A DNA stretch of 64,000 bases from Labrys sp. KNU-23 (GCF_008330945.1 NZ_CP043489.1:2305501-2369500); one strand, 5' to 3'. Counted from the stretch's first letter, positions 38,783-47,668 are shown. The notes: generated by a model not told the origin, from the letters alone. Numbers and translations are program-made.

Positions 38783-40725
38783 ACACCGGCTTCAACATCC
38801 TCAAGAGTATCGCCGCGGCGCTGGCCTTCGGCTTCTTGCTAGCCAGCCCGGCCATCGCGGATCCACCGCCGGCTCCCGCCGAACCGCCTTCCCTGGTCGC
38901 CAAGATCGCCAGCGGCGAGTTGCCGCCGCTGCTCGATCGCATGCCGAAGGTGCCGCTGGTAGCCGACATGCTCGCCCGCAATCGTACCCTCGGCGATTAT
39001 GGCGGCGAGATCCGCACCCTGGCGTCCAAAGCCCGGGACCTGCGCTACATCAACGTCATCGGCTATACCCGCCTGGTCAGCTATGACGAGCATCTCAACC
39101 TCGAACCGGACGTCCTGCAGGCCGTCGACAGCAAGGACGACAAGACCTTCACCTTCACCTTGCGCGAAGGCCATCGCTGGTCTGATGGCGCACCCTTCAC
39201 CACCGAGGATTTTCGCTTCTACTGGGACGACGTCGCCCTCAATTCAAAGCTCAATCCAACCGGCCCGCCTGCCTTCATGCTGGTTGACGGCGAGAAGCCG
39301 AAGGTGGAGGTGCTCGACGCCACCCATATCCGCTACAGCTGGTCCAAGCCCAATCCGGGCTTCCTGCCGTCGCTGGCGGGACCACGACCGATCTGGATCT
39401 ATTCGCCGGCTCACTATCTCAAGCAGTTCCACAAGAAATATGGCGATGCGGACAAGCTCGCCCAGATGGCCGCGGACCGGCAGATGATGTCCTGGGCTGC
39501 GCTCTACAACAAGCTCGACGATCCCTATGAGAACTCGAACCCGGACATGCCGACGCTCGATCCCTGGCATGTGGTGACCAAGGCGCCGGCCCAGCAATAT
39601 GTGTTCGAGCGCAATCCCTATTTTCATCGCATCGATCCCCGTGGACGGCAGCTTCCCTATATCGACCGCATCGTGGTCTCGATCTCGTCCGCGGGCCTGT
39701 TCGCCGCCAAGGCGAATGCGGGAGAGGTCGATCTGCTGGCCTGGGGGCTGAGCACCAGCGACATTCCCACGCTCAAGGAGGGCGAAGCCAGCCACGCTTA
39801 TCGCACGCTGGCCTGGCCGATCGCGCGCGGCTCCGCCTTCGCCCTGTTTCCCAACCTCACCTGCAACGACCCGGTCTGGCGGGCCGTGCTGCGGGACGTC
39901 CGCTTCCGCCGGGCCCTGTCGTTGGCCATCGACCGCCACACGCTCAACAATTCGCTGTGGTTCCGGCTCGGCATCGAGGGCAACAACACGGTGATGCCGG
40001 AAAGCGCCCTCTACAGCGAGGACGACCGTAAGCGCTGGGCCACCTACGACCCCGCGCTCGCCAAGAAGCTGCTGGACGAAGCCGGCCTCAACAAGCGCAA
40101 TGCCGCCGGCTTCCGCCTTCTGCCCGACGGCCGGGAGGCGGAGTTGATCGTCGAGGTCGCCGGCAACGCCCGCGACATTGCCGACGCGCTCGAGATCACC
40201 AGCGAGTTCTGGCAGGATGTCGGTCTCAAGGTGGTGGTGAAGGCCGAGGACAGCAACGACCTGAACAAGCGCTCCTTTTCAGGCCTTACGCTGGTGACGG
40301 CGAGCGAAGGCCTCGAGAACGCCATTCCAACCGCGCTGATGCCGCCCAGCGGACTGGCGCCCTTGCGCCAGGACAATTACTCCTGGCCCAAATGGGGCCA
40401 ATATGCCGAAACCGGTGGCATGGCTGGCGAAAAGCCCGACATGCCCGAAGCGATCGAGCTGATGTCCTTGTGGGAGCAGTGGATGAATGCCACCACGCTG
40501 AACGCCCAGGCGGCGATCTGGCGGGAAATGCTCTCCCTCCATGCCGACCAGCAGTTCAGCATCGGCACCGTGCAAGGCGCGCTCAAGCCCATCATCGTCA
40601 ACAAGGCCATCCGCAACATCCCGAAGAAGGCGGTGTTTTCCTGGGAGCCGACGGCGCTGATCGGTGTCTATCGCGTCGATGAATTCTACTATGACAACAT
40701 CGTGGTGACGGGGAACGCGCCATGA
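38779..40725 (+). CDS. Oligopeptide-type ABC transporter substrate-binding protein
   Basis: A 648-residue extracytoplasmic binding protein (SBP_bac_5 family). GTG 38779 overlaps the ATPase stop (GTGA) and starts a signal peptide (NTGFNILKSIAAALAFGFLLASPAIA). Family features include FTFTLREGHRWSDGAPFTTEDFRFYW and the hinge region DVRFRRALSLAIDRHTLN. It is about 100 residues longer than classical DppA. Candidate ligands are peptides, opines or oligosaccharides, as this family covers all three. Confidence 0.87.
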   Translation: MNTGFNILKSIAAALAFGFLLASPAIADPPPAPAEPPSLVAKIASGELPPLLDRMPKVPLVADMLARNRTLGDYGGEIRTLASKARDLRYINVIGYTRLVSYDEHLNLEPDVLQAVDSKDDKTFTFTLREGHRWSDGAPFTTEDFRFYWDDVALNSKLNPTGPPAFMLVDGEKPKVEVLDATHIRYSWSKPNPGFLPSLAGPRPIWIYSPAHYLKQFHKKYGDADKLAQMAADRQMMSWAALYNKLDDPYENSNPDMPTLDPWHVVTKAPAQQYVFERNPYFHRIDPRGRQLPYIDRIVVSISSAGLFAAKANAGEVDLLAWGLSTSDIPTLKEGEASHAYRTLAWPIARGSAFALFPNLTCNDPVWRAVLRDVRFRRALSLAIDRHTLNNSLWFRLGIEGNNTVMPESALYSEDDRKRWATYDPALAKKLLDEAGLNKRNAAGFRLLPDGREAELIVEVAGNARDIADALEITSEFWQDVGLKVVVKAEDSNDLNKRSFSGLTLVTASEGLENAIPTALMPPSGLAPLRQDNYSWPKWGQYAETGGMAGEKPDMPEAIELMSLWEQWMNATTLNAQAAIWREMLSLHADQQFSIGTVQGALKPIIVNKAIRNIPKKAVFSWEPTALIGVYRVDEFYYDNIVVTGNAP

Positions 40726-41741
40726 TGCGCTACGTGCTGCGCCGCTTCGCCACCATGGTGGTGACGCTGCTGTTGATTTCGCTTTTGATCTTCATCGTGA
40801 TCAAGCTGCCGCCGGGCGACTTCCTGACCAACAAGATCAACGAGCTCAGGGCCCAGGGCGAGGCTGCCAGCGTCGCCAAGGCGGAGGCGATGCGGGCGCA
40901 ATATGGCCTCGACAAGCCGCTGCTCCACCAATACGCCACCTGGCTCGGCGTGCTGCCCGGCCCCAACGGCTTCAAGGGCCTGCTGCAGGGCTATTGGGGC
41001 TGGTCATTCGAATATGAGCAGCCCGTGAAGGCTGTGGTCGGCGACGCCCTGTTGCTGACCGTCCTGCTCAATCTGGCGGTGATCGTCTTCATCCACCTCG
41101 TGGCCATACCGATCGCCATCTATTCGGCCACCCGCCGCAATTCCGTCGGCGCCCATGTGGTGACGTTCCTGGGCTATATCGGCCTGGCGACGCCCAGCTT
41201 CCTGCTCGCCCTCGCGCTGTTGTTCTATCTCAACCGCTGGTTCGGCATCTCGATCGGCGGCATGTTCGGGCCTGACTATGCCGACGCGCCCTGGTCGCTG
41301 GGCAAGCTCGGCTCCTTCCTCAGCCACATGATCGTGCCGGTCGTGGTGATCGGCCTCGCCGGCACCGCCGGCATGATCCGGCGGCTGCGCGCCAACCTGC
41401 TCGACGAGCTCGCCAAGCAATATACGGTCACCGCCAAGGCCAAGGGGCTGCCGCCGGGCCGGGCCCTCCTGAAATACCCGTTCCGTATCGCACTCAATCC
41501 CTTCGTGGCCGATATCGGCAATCTCCTGCCCAGCATCGTCTCGGGATCGGCCATCGTCTCCATCGTGCTGAGCCTGCCCACGATCGGCCCGATCCTGGTG
41601 CAGGCGCTGCGTATCCAGGACCAGTATCTGGCCGGCTTCATCCTGCTCTTCGTTGCCTTCCTCACCGTGGTCGGCATGTTCATCGCAGATCTCGCCCTGG
41701 CGGTGCTCGATCCGCGCATCCGTATCGGCACCGGCAAATAG
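40722..41741 (+). CDS. Oligopeptide-type ABC transporter permease (DppB/YejB-like)
   Basis: A 339-residue membrane protein, MRYVLRRFATMVVTLLLISLLIF at the N-terminus, with the periplasmic loop and the C-terminal EAA-type loop (RRLRANLLDELAKQYTVTAKAKGLPPGRALLKYPFRIAL). ATG 40722 overlaps the binding-protein stop; a second ATG follows immediately. It is the first of two permeases. Confidence 0.88.
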   Translation: MMRYVLRRFATMVVTLLLISLLIFIVIKLPPGDFLTNKINELRAQGEAASVAKAEAMRAQYGLDKPLLHQYATWLGVLPGPNGFKGLLQGYWGWSFEYEQPVKAVVGDALLLTVLLNLAVIVFIHLVAIPIAIYSATRRNSVGAHVVTFLGYIGLATPSFLLALALLFYLNRWFGISIGGMFGPDYADAPWSLGKLGSFLSHMIVPVVVIGLAGTAGMIRRLRANLLDELAKQYTVTAKAKGLPPGRALLKYPFRIALNPFVADIGNLLPSIVSGSAIVSIVLSLPTIGPILVQALRIQDQYLAGFILLFVAFLTVVGMFIADLALAVLDPRIRIGTGK

Positions 41742-41748
41742 GACTGTA

Positions 41749-42915
41749 ATGACCGAGTTGCGATCGCCCCATTACGTCAATCCCGCTCCCTTCGACCCCT
41801 ATGTCGCCAAGAAGATGACGGCCGAGGAGGAGCGGTTCTATCGCGCCTCCTCGGCCACGCTGATCTGGTGGAAATTCCGGCGCAACCGGCCGGCCCTGTT
41901 CGCCGGCATCTTCCTGGCGCTGGTCTATCTGTCGCTGCCTTTCGTGGAGGTCATCGCCCCCTATTCCTTGAACCAGCGCAACGCCGACTATCTCTACACG
42001 CCGCCGCAGAGCATGCATCTGTTTCACGACGGGCAGTTCGTCGGCCCCTTCGTCTATCCCGTGAGCTTCGCCATCCGCGACATCGAGAGCTCGCAATTCC
42101 CCGGCATCTACCAGGTCGACAAGACCAAGCCCCAGACGCTGCGATTCTTCTGCCGCGGCGAGCGCTACAAGATGTGGGGCCTGTTCGAGGGCGACTTCCA
42201 TCTGGTCTGCCCGCCCGAAAACGGCACCGCCTTCCTGCTCGGGACCGACCGGCTCGGCCGGGACATGCTGTCGCGCATCATCTATGGCGCCCGCATCTCG
42301 CTCACCGTAGGCCTGATCGGCATCGCGGTCTCCTTCACGATCGGCCTGACGCTGGGCGGGCTTGCCGGCTATGTCGGCGGCATCGTCGATGCCCTGGTGA
42401 TGCGCCTGATCGAAGTGCTGCGCTCGCTGCCGGAATTGCCGCTCTGGCTCGCTCTGTCGGCGGCCCTGCCGGCCAATTGGAGCCCGGTGATCATCTTTCT
42501 CGGCATCACCATCATTCTCGGGCTGCTCGACTGGCCGGGCCTGGCATTGGCGGTCCGTTCGAAGGTGAAGTCGCTGCGCAACGAGGATTTCGTGCATGCC
42601 GCCGAGATGATGGGCGCCTCGCGAGCCCGCATCATCGGCCGCCACCTCCTGCCCAATTTCATGAGCCATCTGATCGCCAGCGCCACCCTGTCGATCCCGG
42701 CGATGATCCTGGGCGAAACGGCGCTGTCCTTCCTCGGCCTCGGCTTGCGCCCACCGGTGGTGAGCTGGGGCGTCCTGCTCAACTCCGCCCAGAATCTGGG
42801 CGCCATCAACCTCTATCCCTGGTTGCTGATCCCGATGATCCCGGTGATGCTGGTCGTGCTCGCCTTCAACTTCTTCGGCGACGGCCTCAGGGATGCGGCC
42901 GACCCCTATCATTGA
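41749..42915 (+). CDS. Oligopeptide-type ABC transporter permease (DppC/YejE-like)
   Basis: A 388-residue permease. A cytoplasmic N-terminus with KFRRNRPALFAGIFLALVYLSLPF leads into a long periplasmic insert (about 60-160), then the core with LLGTDRLGRDMLSRIIYGARISLTVG and the EAA loop VHAAEMMGASRARIIGRHLLPN. The start is ATG 41749, seven bases past the previous stop. The large insert after the first helix is like YejE. It completes the ATPase-binding protein-permease-permease unit. Confidence 0.87.
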   Translation: MTELRSPHYVNPAPFDPYVAKKMTAEEERFYRASSATLIWWKFRRNRPALFAGIFLALVYLSLPFVEVIAPYSLNQRNADYLYTPPQSMHLFHDGQFVGPFVYPVSFAIRDIESSQFPGIYQVDKTKPQTLRFFCRGERYKMWGLFEGDFHLVCPPENGTAFLLGTDRLGRDMLSRIIYGARISLTVGLIGIAVSFTIGLTLGGLAGYVGGIVDALVMRLIEVLRSLPELPLWLALSAALPANWSPVIIFLGITIILGLLDWPGLALAVRSKVKSLRNEDFVHAAEMMGASRARIIGRHLLPNFMSHLIASATLSIPAMILGETALSFLGLGLRPPVVSWGVLLNSAQNLGAINLYPWLLIPMIPVMLVVLAFNFFGDGLRDAADPYH

Positions 42916-42926
42916 GCAAGGCGTCG

Positions 42927-43475
42927 ATGACATATGATCGCTCCCGGCTCGAAGAGGATTTTCGAGCCAAGGCACGTTTGAAGTTCGTCTTTTTCTGGGG
43001 GCACCAACCCGCCAAGGATGGCCGGATCACCACATCCTGCTTCAGCCAGTGGTGGCCTGCCCCCTTCGACGTGGCCGGGGTTCGTTATCCCACCGCCGAG
43101 CATTGGATGATGGCCGGAAAGGCCCGCCTGTTCGGCGATGGACAGAGCTTGTCCGAGATCCTCATGGCCACCAGCCCGAAGCAGGCAAAGCAACTCGGTC
43201 GCGAGGTGAAAGGCTTCGAGTCCTCGCAATGGGACGCCCAAAAATACCATATCGTGACGGAGGGCAGTATCCATAAATTCGATCAGAATCCGGCGCTCAG
43301 GAAATTTCTCCTGTCGACGGGTGATGCCGTTCTGGTCGAGGCAAGTCCTGTCGACAGGGTGTGGGGCATCGGGCTCGCGGGCGATGACGACCGGGCGGGC
43401 AATCCGCTACTCTGGCGCGGAGAGAACCTGCTCGGATTTGCGCTCATGCAGGCGCGAGACCACCTTCGCGGTTGA
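42927..43475 (+). CDS. NADAR (YbiA-like) family N-glycosidase
   Basis: A 182-residue NADAR protein: FFWGHQ, CFSQWWPAPFDVAGVRYPTAEHWMMAGKARLFGD (the signature YPTAEHWM), WDAQKYHIVTEGSIHKFDQN, LVEASPVDRVWGIGL and NPLLWRGENLLGFALMQ. Family members hydrolyse N-glycosidic bonds: YbiA acts on early riboflavin-pathway intermediates, and others remove ADP-ribose from guanine bases. It begins 11 bp after the permease stop, so it may be co-transcribed with the ABC genes, though a functional link is not evident. Confidence 0.88.
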   Translation: MTYDRSRLEEDFRAKARLKFVFFWGHQPAKDGRITTSCFSQWWPAPFDVAGVRYPTAEHWMMAGKARLFGDGQSLSEILMATSPKQAKQLGREVKGFESSQWDAQKYHIVTEGSIHKFDQNPALRKFLLSTGDAVLVEASPVDRVWGIGLAGDDDRAGNPLLWRGENLLGFALMQARDHLRG

Positions 43476-43547
43476 ACGGCCGCAGCCCAATCCGCTCCGC
43501 TCGGTCTCCGTTCCGGCCTCACCGTGGCTCTAACCCGTGGAGATCAC

Positions 43548-43961
43548 ATGACAGCCTACGCCTTCAGCATCATCGGGGTGCTCGCACTCTGTCTGAGCTC
43601 GATCGCCTTGGCCATCAATTCGGGATATTCCAAGGGCCGGGCCGGAGTGCTCTCCGGCCCGATACTCCCAGCCAACGATGCAAACCCGCTCTACCGCATC
43701 GATCGCGCGCATCTGAACTCGGTGGAGGCGCTGGCCCCCTTCATCGTACCAGCCGTGCTGGCGATGATGGTGGGCGTCGGGCCGACCTTGCTTGCGGCTT
43801 TGGTATGGCTTTACGTCCTGGTCCGATTGGCCCATGTGGCGATCTACCTGCGCGGCGGCGATGCAGCGAAAGGCGGCAGTGTGCGCACCGTTCTCTATAT
43901 CGCCGGCTGCATGGTCACCGTGACCCTCATCGTCGTGACCGGATGGGTCGCCATCGCCTGA
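43548..43961 (+). CDS. MAPEG-family membrane protein
   Basis: A 137-residue four-helix membrane protein of the MAPEG superfamily (relatives of microsomal glutathione S-transferase). Visible are NPLYRIDRAHLNSVEALAPFIVPAVLAMM, with the R-x-x-x-N-x-x-E motif typical of the family, and LYVLVRLAHVAIYL. ATG 43548 is chosen for its GGAG site; an upstream start at 43524 is less likely. Role unknown; possibly detoxification. Confidence 0.82.
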   Translation: MTAYAFSIIGVLALCLSSIALAINSGYSKGRAGVLSGPILPANDANPLYRIDRAHLNSVEALAPFIVPAVLAMMVGVGPTLLAALVWLYVLVRLAHVAIYLRGGDAAKGGSVRTVLYIAGCMVTVTLIVVTGWVAIA

Positions 43962-43997
43962 GGAGCCGGTAGCTGGCCATCCCTGGCCTCCGGTTCC
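43962..43997. terminator. Bidirectional hairpin between convergent MAPEG and GTPase genes
   Basis: Nested stems: an inner GGCCA/TGGCC at 43975-43988 and an outer CCGG/CCGG with flanking GGA/TCC pairing. It occupies nearly the whole 44-bp gap between the two convergent stops. Confidence 0.5.
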
Positions 43998-44005
43998 GCA
44001 CAAAC

Positions 44006-45220
44006 TCAGGCCGCCTCCCAGACCGGGAAGGGATCGCTGAGATTGCGATAGGCTTTCGGGTCGAACCGGCGGCCACCGACGGGCTGGACCAGGCAGGCGT
44101 CAAGGGCTTTTCGGATCGCCGCTTCGTCGAGGCTGGTGCCGATGAAGACCAGTTCCTGTCGCCTGTCACCCCAGACATCGTCCCAATTGCGCTCGAGGAC
44201 ACGCCACCAGTCGGGATGATCCGGCCAGTGCCGACGGGGAATGGCCGCCCACCAATGCCCCATCGCCGTCACGCGGGCGATGGCGCCGGCCAGCGAGAAC
44301 TCGCCCACCCAGTCGGGCCGCGTCGCCAGCCAGAAATGGCCCTTGGCCCGGATCAGCCCTGGCCAGTTGCGTTCGACGAAGGCGTTGAACTTGTCGGGAT
44401 CGAAAGGCCGCCGCGCGCGATAGACGAAACTCTGGATGCCGTATTCCTCGGTCTCGGGCACATGGTCGGCAAAGCCGTAGAGCTCCTTGTACCAGAGAGG
44501 ATGGCGCTGCGCCTTCTCCTCGTCGAAGAGGCCGGTATCGAGCACCGCCTCCAGCGCGACCTTGCCGAAATCCGTCTCGACGATGCGCGCATCGGCATTC
44601 AGGGCCTGCACGACCTTGCGCACCAGCGCCAGCCGATCGGCCGAGACTTGCGAGGCCTTGTTGATCACCACGACATCGGCAAACTCGATCTGCTCGACTA
44701 GGAGATCGACGATGGTGCGCTCGTCCCCGGCGCCCGCCGTTTCGCCGCGATCGCGCAAGAAGTCGTTGGAACCGTAGTCGGCCAGCAGGTTCGCTGCGTC
44801 GACGACCGTGACCATGGTGTCGAGGCGCGCGACGTCCGACAGGCTCTCGCCCGCCTCGTCCCGGAAGGAAAAGGTGCTGGCGACCGGCAGCGGCTCGGCG
44901 ATGCCGGTGCCCTCGATCAGGAGATAGTCGAAGCGGCCTTCCTCGCTCAGGCGCCGGACCTCGGAAAGCAGGTCGTCGCGCAAGGTGCAGCAGATGCAGC
45001 CATTGGTCATCTCCACCAGCTTCTCGTCGGTCCGCGACAGGCCACCGCCGCCGTCACGCACGAGATCGGCATCGATGTTGACCTCGCTCATGTCATTGAC
45101 GATCACCGCGACCCGCCGGCCCTCCCGGTTGTTGAGGACATGGTTCAGCAGGGTGGTCTTGCCCGCCCCCAGGAACCCCGACAGCACGGTCACCGGCAGC
45201 CTCTTGTCTTCGATCTCCAT
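44006..45220 (-). CDS. COG0523 (CobW/ZNG1-type) zinc metallochaperone GTPase
   Basis: A 404-residue G3E GTPase: Walker A GFLGAGKTT at residues 15-23, the metal-binding motif GCICC at 74-78 (C75, C77, C78) in NGCICCTLRDDLL, switch region DYLLIEGTGIAEPLP, the base-specificity motif VINKASQ, and a CobW C-terminal domain. Start ATG 45220 has a GGAG site six bases upstream. The promoter contains a near-consensus Zur box, so it should be induced by zinc starvation and deliver zinc to essential enzymes. The zinc assignment is inference from the Zur box and family. Confidence 0.9.
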   Translation of the reverse strand: MEIEDKRLPVTVLSGFLGAGKTTLLNHVLNNREGRRVAVIVNDMSEVNIDADLVRDGGGGLSRTDEKLVEMTNGCICCTLRDDLLSEVRRLSEEGRFDYLLIEGTGIAEPLPVASTFSFRDEAGESLSDVARLDTMVTVVDAANLLADYGSNDFLRDRGETAGAGDERTIVDLLVEQIEFADVVVINKASQVSADRLALVRKVVQALNADARIVETDFGKVALEAVLDTGLFDEEKAQRHPLWYKELYGFADHVPETEEYGIQSFVYRARRPFDPDKFNAFVERNWPGLIRAKGHFWLATRPDWVGEFSLAGAIARVTAMGHWWAAIPRRHWPDHPDWWRVLERNWDDVWGDRRQELVFIGTSLDEAAIRKALDACLVQPVGGRRFDPKAYRNLSDPFPVWEAA

Positions 45221-45229
45221 AGTGACTCC

Positions 45230-45260
45230 ATAAGTAATGTTATAACATAACATTACTTAT
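45230..45260. promoter_or_regulatory. Zur box upstream of the COG0523 GTPase
   Basis: Perfect inverted repeat: ATAAGTAATGTTAT (45230-45243), AAC, ATAACATTACTTAT (45247-45260). The inner AATGTTAT-AAC-ATAACATT equals the enterobacterial and alphaproteobacterial Zur core (AATGTTAT-n3-ATAACATT). It ends 9 bp before the GTPase ATG, where bound repressor would block transcription. Confidence 0.88.
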
Positions 45261-45375
45261 GGCTGTCCCGCTTGGCAAGCCGCTCCGACCTCAAAAGCCA
45301 TCGCGCTCGTTGCGGTGGCACTCGGACCGTGCAGGCGCGCAACGCCCGCTTGCCTTCCACCCCGCCCTGGCGGAT

Positions 45376-46722
45376 ATGCAGGACATGCAGTCCCCGCTCG
45401 CTTCCGCTCTCCTCGCCCGCATCCAAGCCCGACAGGCCGTGATCGGCATCATCGGCCTGGGCTATGTCGGCCTCCCGCTCGCCATCGCCATTGCCGGCGC
45501 CGGTTTCAAAGTGCTGGGTTTCGACATCGATCTCAGGCGCGTGGCTGCCCTCAACGAGGGCGACGGGCTGATCAAGCACATCGCCAACGCGCCGATCCGC
45601 GAGGCCATCGCCAAGGGGCTGTTCGAGGCTACCGCGAACTTCACCCGGCTCGGCGAGCCCGACGCCATCCTGATCTGCGTGCCGACGCCGCTGACGCGCC
45701 AGCGCGAGCCCGACATGTCCTATGTCGCCAACTCGACCGCCTCGATCGCGGCCAGGCTCCGGCGCGGCCAGCTCGTCATCCTTGAATCTTCGACCTGGCC
45801 CGGCACCACCGAGGAACTGATGAAGCCGATGCTGGAAGCTGATGGCCTCGTCTGCGGCCAGGACTTCTTCCTCGCCTTCTCGCCCGAGCGCGAGGACCCC
45901 GGCAATCCCGTTTATGGCACCCAGAACATTCCCAAGGTCGTCGGCGGTGACGGCGCCGATGCGCTCGCCTTGGCCAAAGCCCTTTACGACGCCTTCGTGA
46001 GCGCCACCGTGCCGGTCTCCTCGCCGGCGGCGGCGGAGGCGGTCAAGCTCACAGAAAACATCTTCCGCTCGGTGAACATCGCCCTCGTCAATGAATTGAA
46101 GGTGATCTACGACGCCATGGGGCTCGACGTCTGGGAGATCATCGAGGCCGCCAAGACCAAGCCCTTCGGCTACATGCCCTTCTATCCCGGCCCGGGGCTC
46201 GGCGGGCACTGCATCCCGATCGACCCCTTCTATCTGACCTGGAAGGCGCGCGAATTCGACATCGCCACGCGCTTCATCGAGCTCGCCGGCCAGATCAACA
46301 CCGCCATGCCCCGCCATGTCGTCGACCGTCTCGCGGAAGCCCTCGACAAGCGCTTCAAGCGCGGCCTCAACGGTGCCCGCATCCTGCTGATCGGCATCGC
46401 CTACAAGAAGAATGTCGACGACACCCGGGAGAGTGCCTCCTTCAAGCTGATCGAGATCCTGGAAGAGCGCGGGGCGCAGACCGATTTCCACGATCCCCAT
46501 GCCCAGGTGATCCCAAGGACACGCGAGCATGCCGCCCTCGCCGGCCGCCGCTCGGTGGCGCTGACGCCTGAGACGCTCGCCGGCTACGATGCCGTGCTGG
46601 TCGCCACCGACCATGACGGTGTCGACTATGGCCTGGTCGCCAGCGCCGCGCGGCTGGTGGTCGACACCCGCAACGCCTGCGCCAAGGCCGGCGCCGACAT
46701 GGCGAAGGTGGTCAAGGCGTAG
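45376..46722 (+). CDS. UDP-sugar 6-dehydrogenase (UDP-GlcNAc/UDP-HexNAc dehydrogenase type)
   Basis: A 448-residue nucleotide-sugar dehydrogenase. Rossmann motif GIIGLGYVGLPLA, SSTWPGTTEEL, FFLAFSPEREDPGN, AEAVKLTENIFRSVNIALVNEL, and the catalytic-Cys segment PGPGLGGHCIPIDPFYL. The FLAFSPERxDPGN and GGHCIP patterns fit the WbpA/TviB group that makes uronic acids from UDP-HexNAc rather than UDP-glucose. ATG 45376 is chosen because the fold begins ~20 residues later; ATG 45385 is also possible. The frame is open back to an ATG at 45259, which lies inside the Zur palindrome and is unlikely. It probably supplies one of the polysaccharide pathways in this window. Confidence 0.87.
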   Translation: MQDMQSPLASALLARIQARQAVIGIIGLGYVGLPLAIAIAGAGFKVLGFDIDLRRVAALNEGDGLIKHIANAPIREAIAKGLFEATANFTRLGEPDAILICVPTPLTRQREPDMSYVANSTASIAARLRRGQLVILESSTWPGTTEELMKPMLEADGLVCGQDFFLAFSPEREDPGNPVYGTQNIPKVVGGDGADALALAKALYDAFVSATVPVSSPAAAEAVKLTENIFRSVNIALVNELKVIYDAMGLDVWEIIEAAKTKPFGYMPFYPGPGLGGHCIPIDPFYLTWKAREFDIATRFIELAGQINTAMPRHVVDRLAEALDKRFKRGLNGARILLIGIAYKKNVDDTRESASFKLIEILEERGAQTDFHDPHAQVIPRTREHAALAGRRSVALTPETLAGYDAVLVATDHDGVDYGLVASAARLVVDTRNACAKAGADMAKVVKA

Positions 46723-46725
46723 CTT

Positions 46726-46778
46726 GGGAGAGTGCGGACATCGCGACATGCTTGCATGTCGCTGAGAAGTCCGCGCTC
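46726..46778. terminator. Compound hairpin between convergent dehydrogenase and fmdB genes
   Basis: The inner stem GCGACATGC-TT-GCATGTCGC (46743-46762) is perfect. The outer stem AGTGCGGAC (46731-46739) pairs with GTCCGCGCT (46769-46777) with one G-U, extended by GGGAG/CTCCC-like bases. It fills the gap between two convergent stops and can serve both. Confidence 0.6.
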
Positions 46779-46785
46779 CCGGAAA

Positions 46786-47085
46786 TCAATGCCCGATCAT
46801 CCATTTATGCCGGGTCGAAGGCCCCTTCTTGCCGACCTTGCAGATTCCGCAGCCGCAGCCGGCCAGATGGGCCTTCTTCACCACCTTCGGCTCGGTGCCG
46901 CTCTTTTCCGAGCGGGCAAGCGCCCGGCGCAGCGTGCCGTTCATCAGGCTGAGCTGCGGGGAAGCGACGTCGCGCTGGCTGAGCTCGCTGCAGCCCGGGC
47001 AGGCGCAGGCCTTGGTTGCGTCCGCCATCGACACCCATTCGTCGAAGGGGCCGCAATCGTCGCAGACATAATTGTAGAGCGGCAT
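46786..47085 (-). CDS. fmdB: FmdB-family zinc-ribbon protein
   Basis: A 99-residue protein starting MPLYNYVCDDCGPFDEW, the typical FmdB N-terminus with a CxxC zinc ribbon (C8, C11 and CACPGC further on), and a second cluster near the C-terminus (GCGCGICK). FmdB was named as a putative regulatory protein of the formamidase operon in Methylophilus methylotrophus. Here it is the third gene after fmdA and the amide channel, about 70 bp from the latter. An upstream GTG or ATG could add six residues. Confidence 0.86.
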   Translation of the reverse strand: MPLYNYVCDDCGPFDEWVSMADATKACACPGCSELSQRDVASPQLSLMNGTLRRALARSEKSGTEPKVVKKAHLAGCGCGICKVGKKGPSTRHKWMIGH

Positions 47086-47155
47086 GGCTGTCTCCCAGGA
47101 CAAGACGCTTTGGCATCACAACAGAAAATGCCGCGGGGCGTACCCCGCGGCCGGT

Positions 47156-47668
47156 TCACAGCTTGCCTTCCAAGAGCAGCAGCCCCGGGATCCAGCCGGT
47201 GATGATGCCGGAGGCCACGGTCGCCAGCCCCGTCACCTTGAGGATCGGGCGCTTGAGCGCCAGCAGCAGGAAATACATGAACCAGAGCACGGCCCAGATC
47301 GCCCAGTTCAAGCCGAGCCAGGTATCGGTGACGCTCTGGGCCGAGGTCAGCCCCTGAAGGGCGATGGGCACCACGGTGACGGCCACGAACAGGCTGAACC
47401 AGCCCAGGCCCCGCCCGTCGACCGTCACCACCCGGTTATAGGCGACCCACAGATAGGTGGTGGTGAACAACAGCGTCAGGGCAGCAGCCTTGATCGAGGC
47501 GGCATCGGCCTGGGCGCCGAAGGCCGAAGACAGGGCGACGCACAAAGTGACGAAGCCGGAGACCACGTTGATGACGACGATCTCCTTGTCATCGATCTTC
47601 CCCAGCAGCCACAGCCCGTTCAGGAACAGGACGGCACCCACGTAAAGCAGTGCAAATCCGAGCAGCAT
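47156..47668 (-). CDS. amiS: AmiS/UreI-family amide or urea channel
   Basis: A 170-residue membrane protein with six hydrophobic segments (LLGFALLYVGAVLFLNGLWLLG, NVVSGFVTLCVALSSAFGA, LWVAYNRVV, WFSLFVAVTVVPIALQGL, WAIWAVLWFMYFLLLAL, VASGIITGWIPGLLLL), the AmiS/UreI pattern. Proteins of this group let short amides or urea cross the inner membrane. Between fmdA and fmdB it most likely admits formamide. Confidence 0.9.
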   Translation of the reverse strand: MLLGFALLYVGAVLFLNGLWLLGKIDDKEIVVINVVSGFVTLCVALSSAFGAQADAASIKAAALTLLFTTTYLWVAYNRVVTVDGRGLGWFSLFVAVTVVPIALQGLTSAQSVTDTWLGLNWAIWAVLWFMYFLLLALKRPILKVTGLATVASGIITGWIPGLLLLEGKL

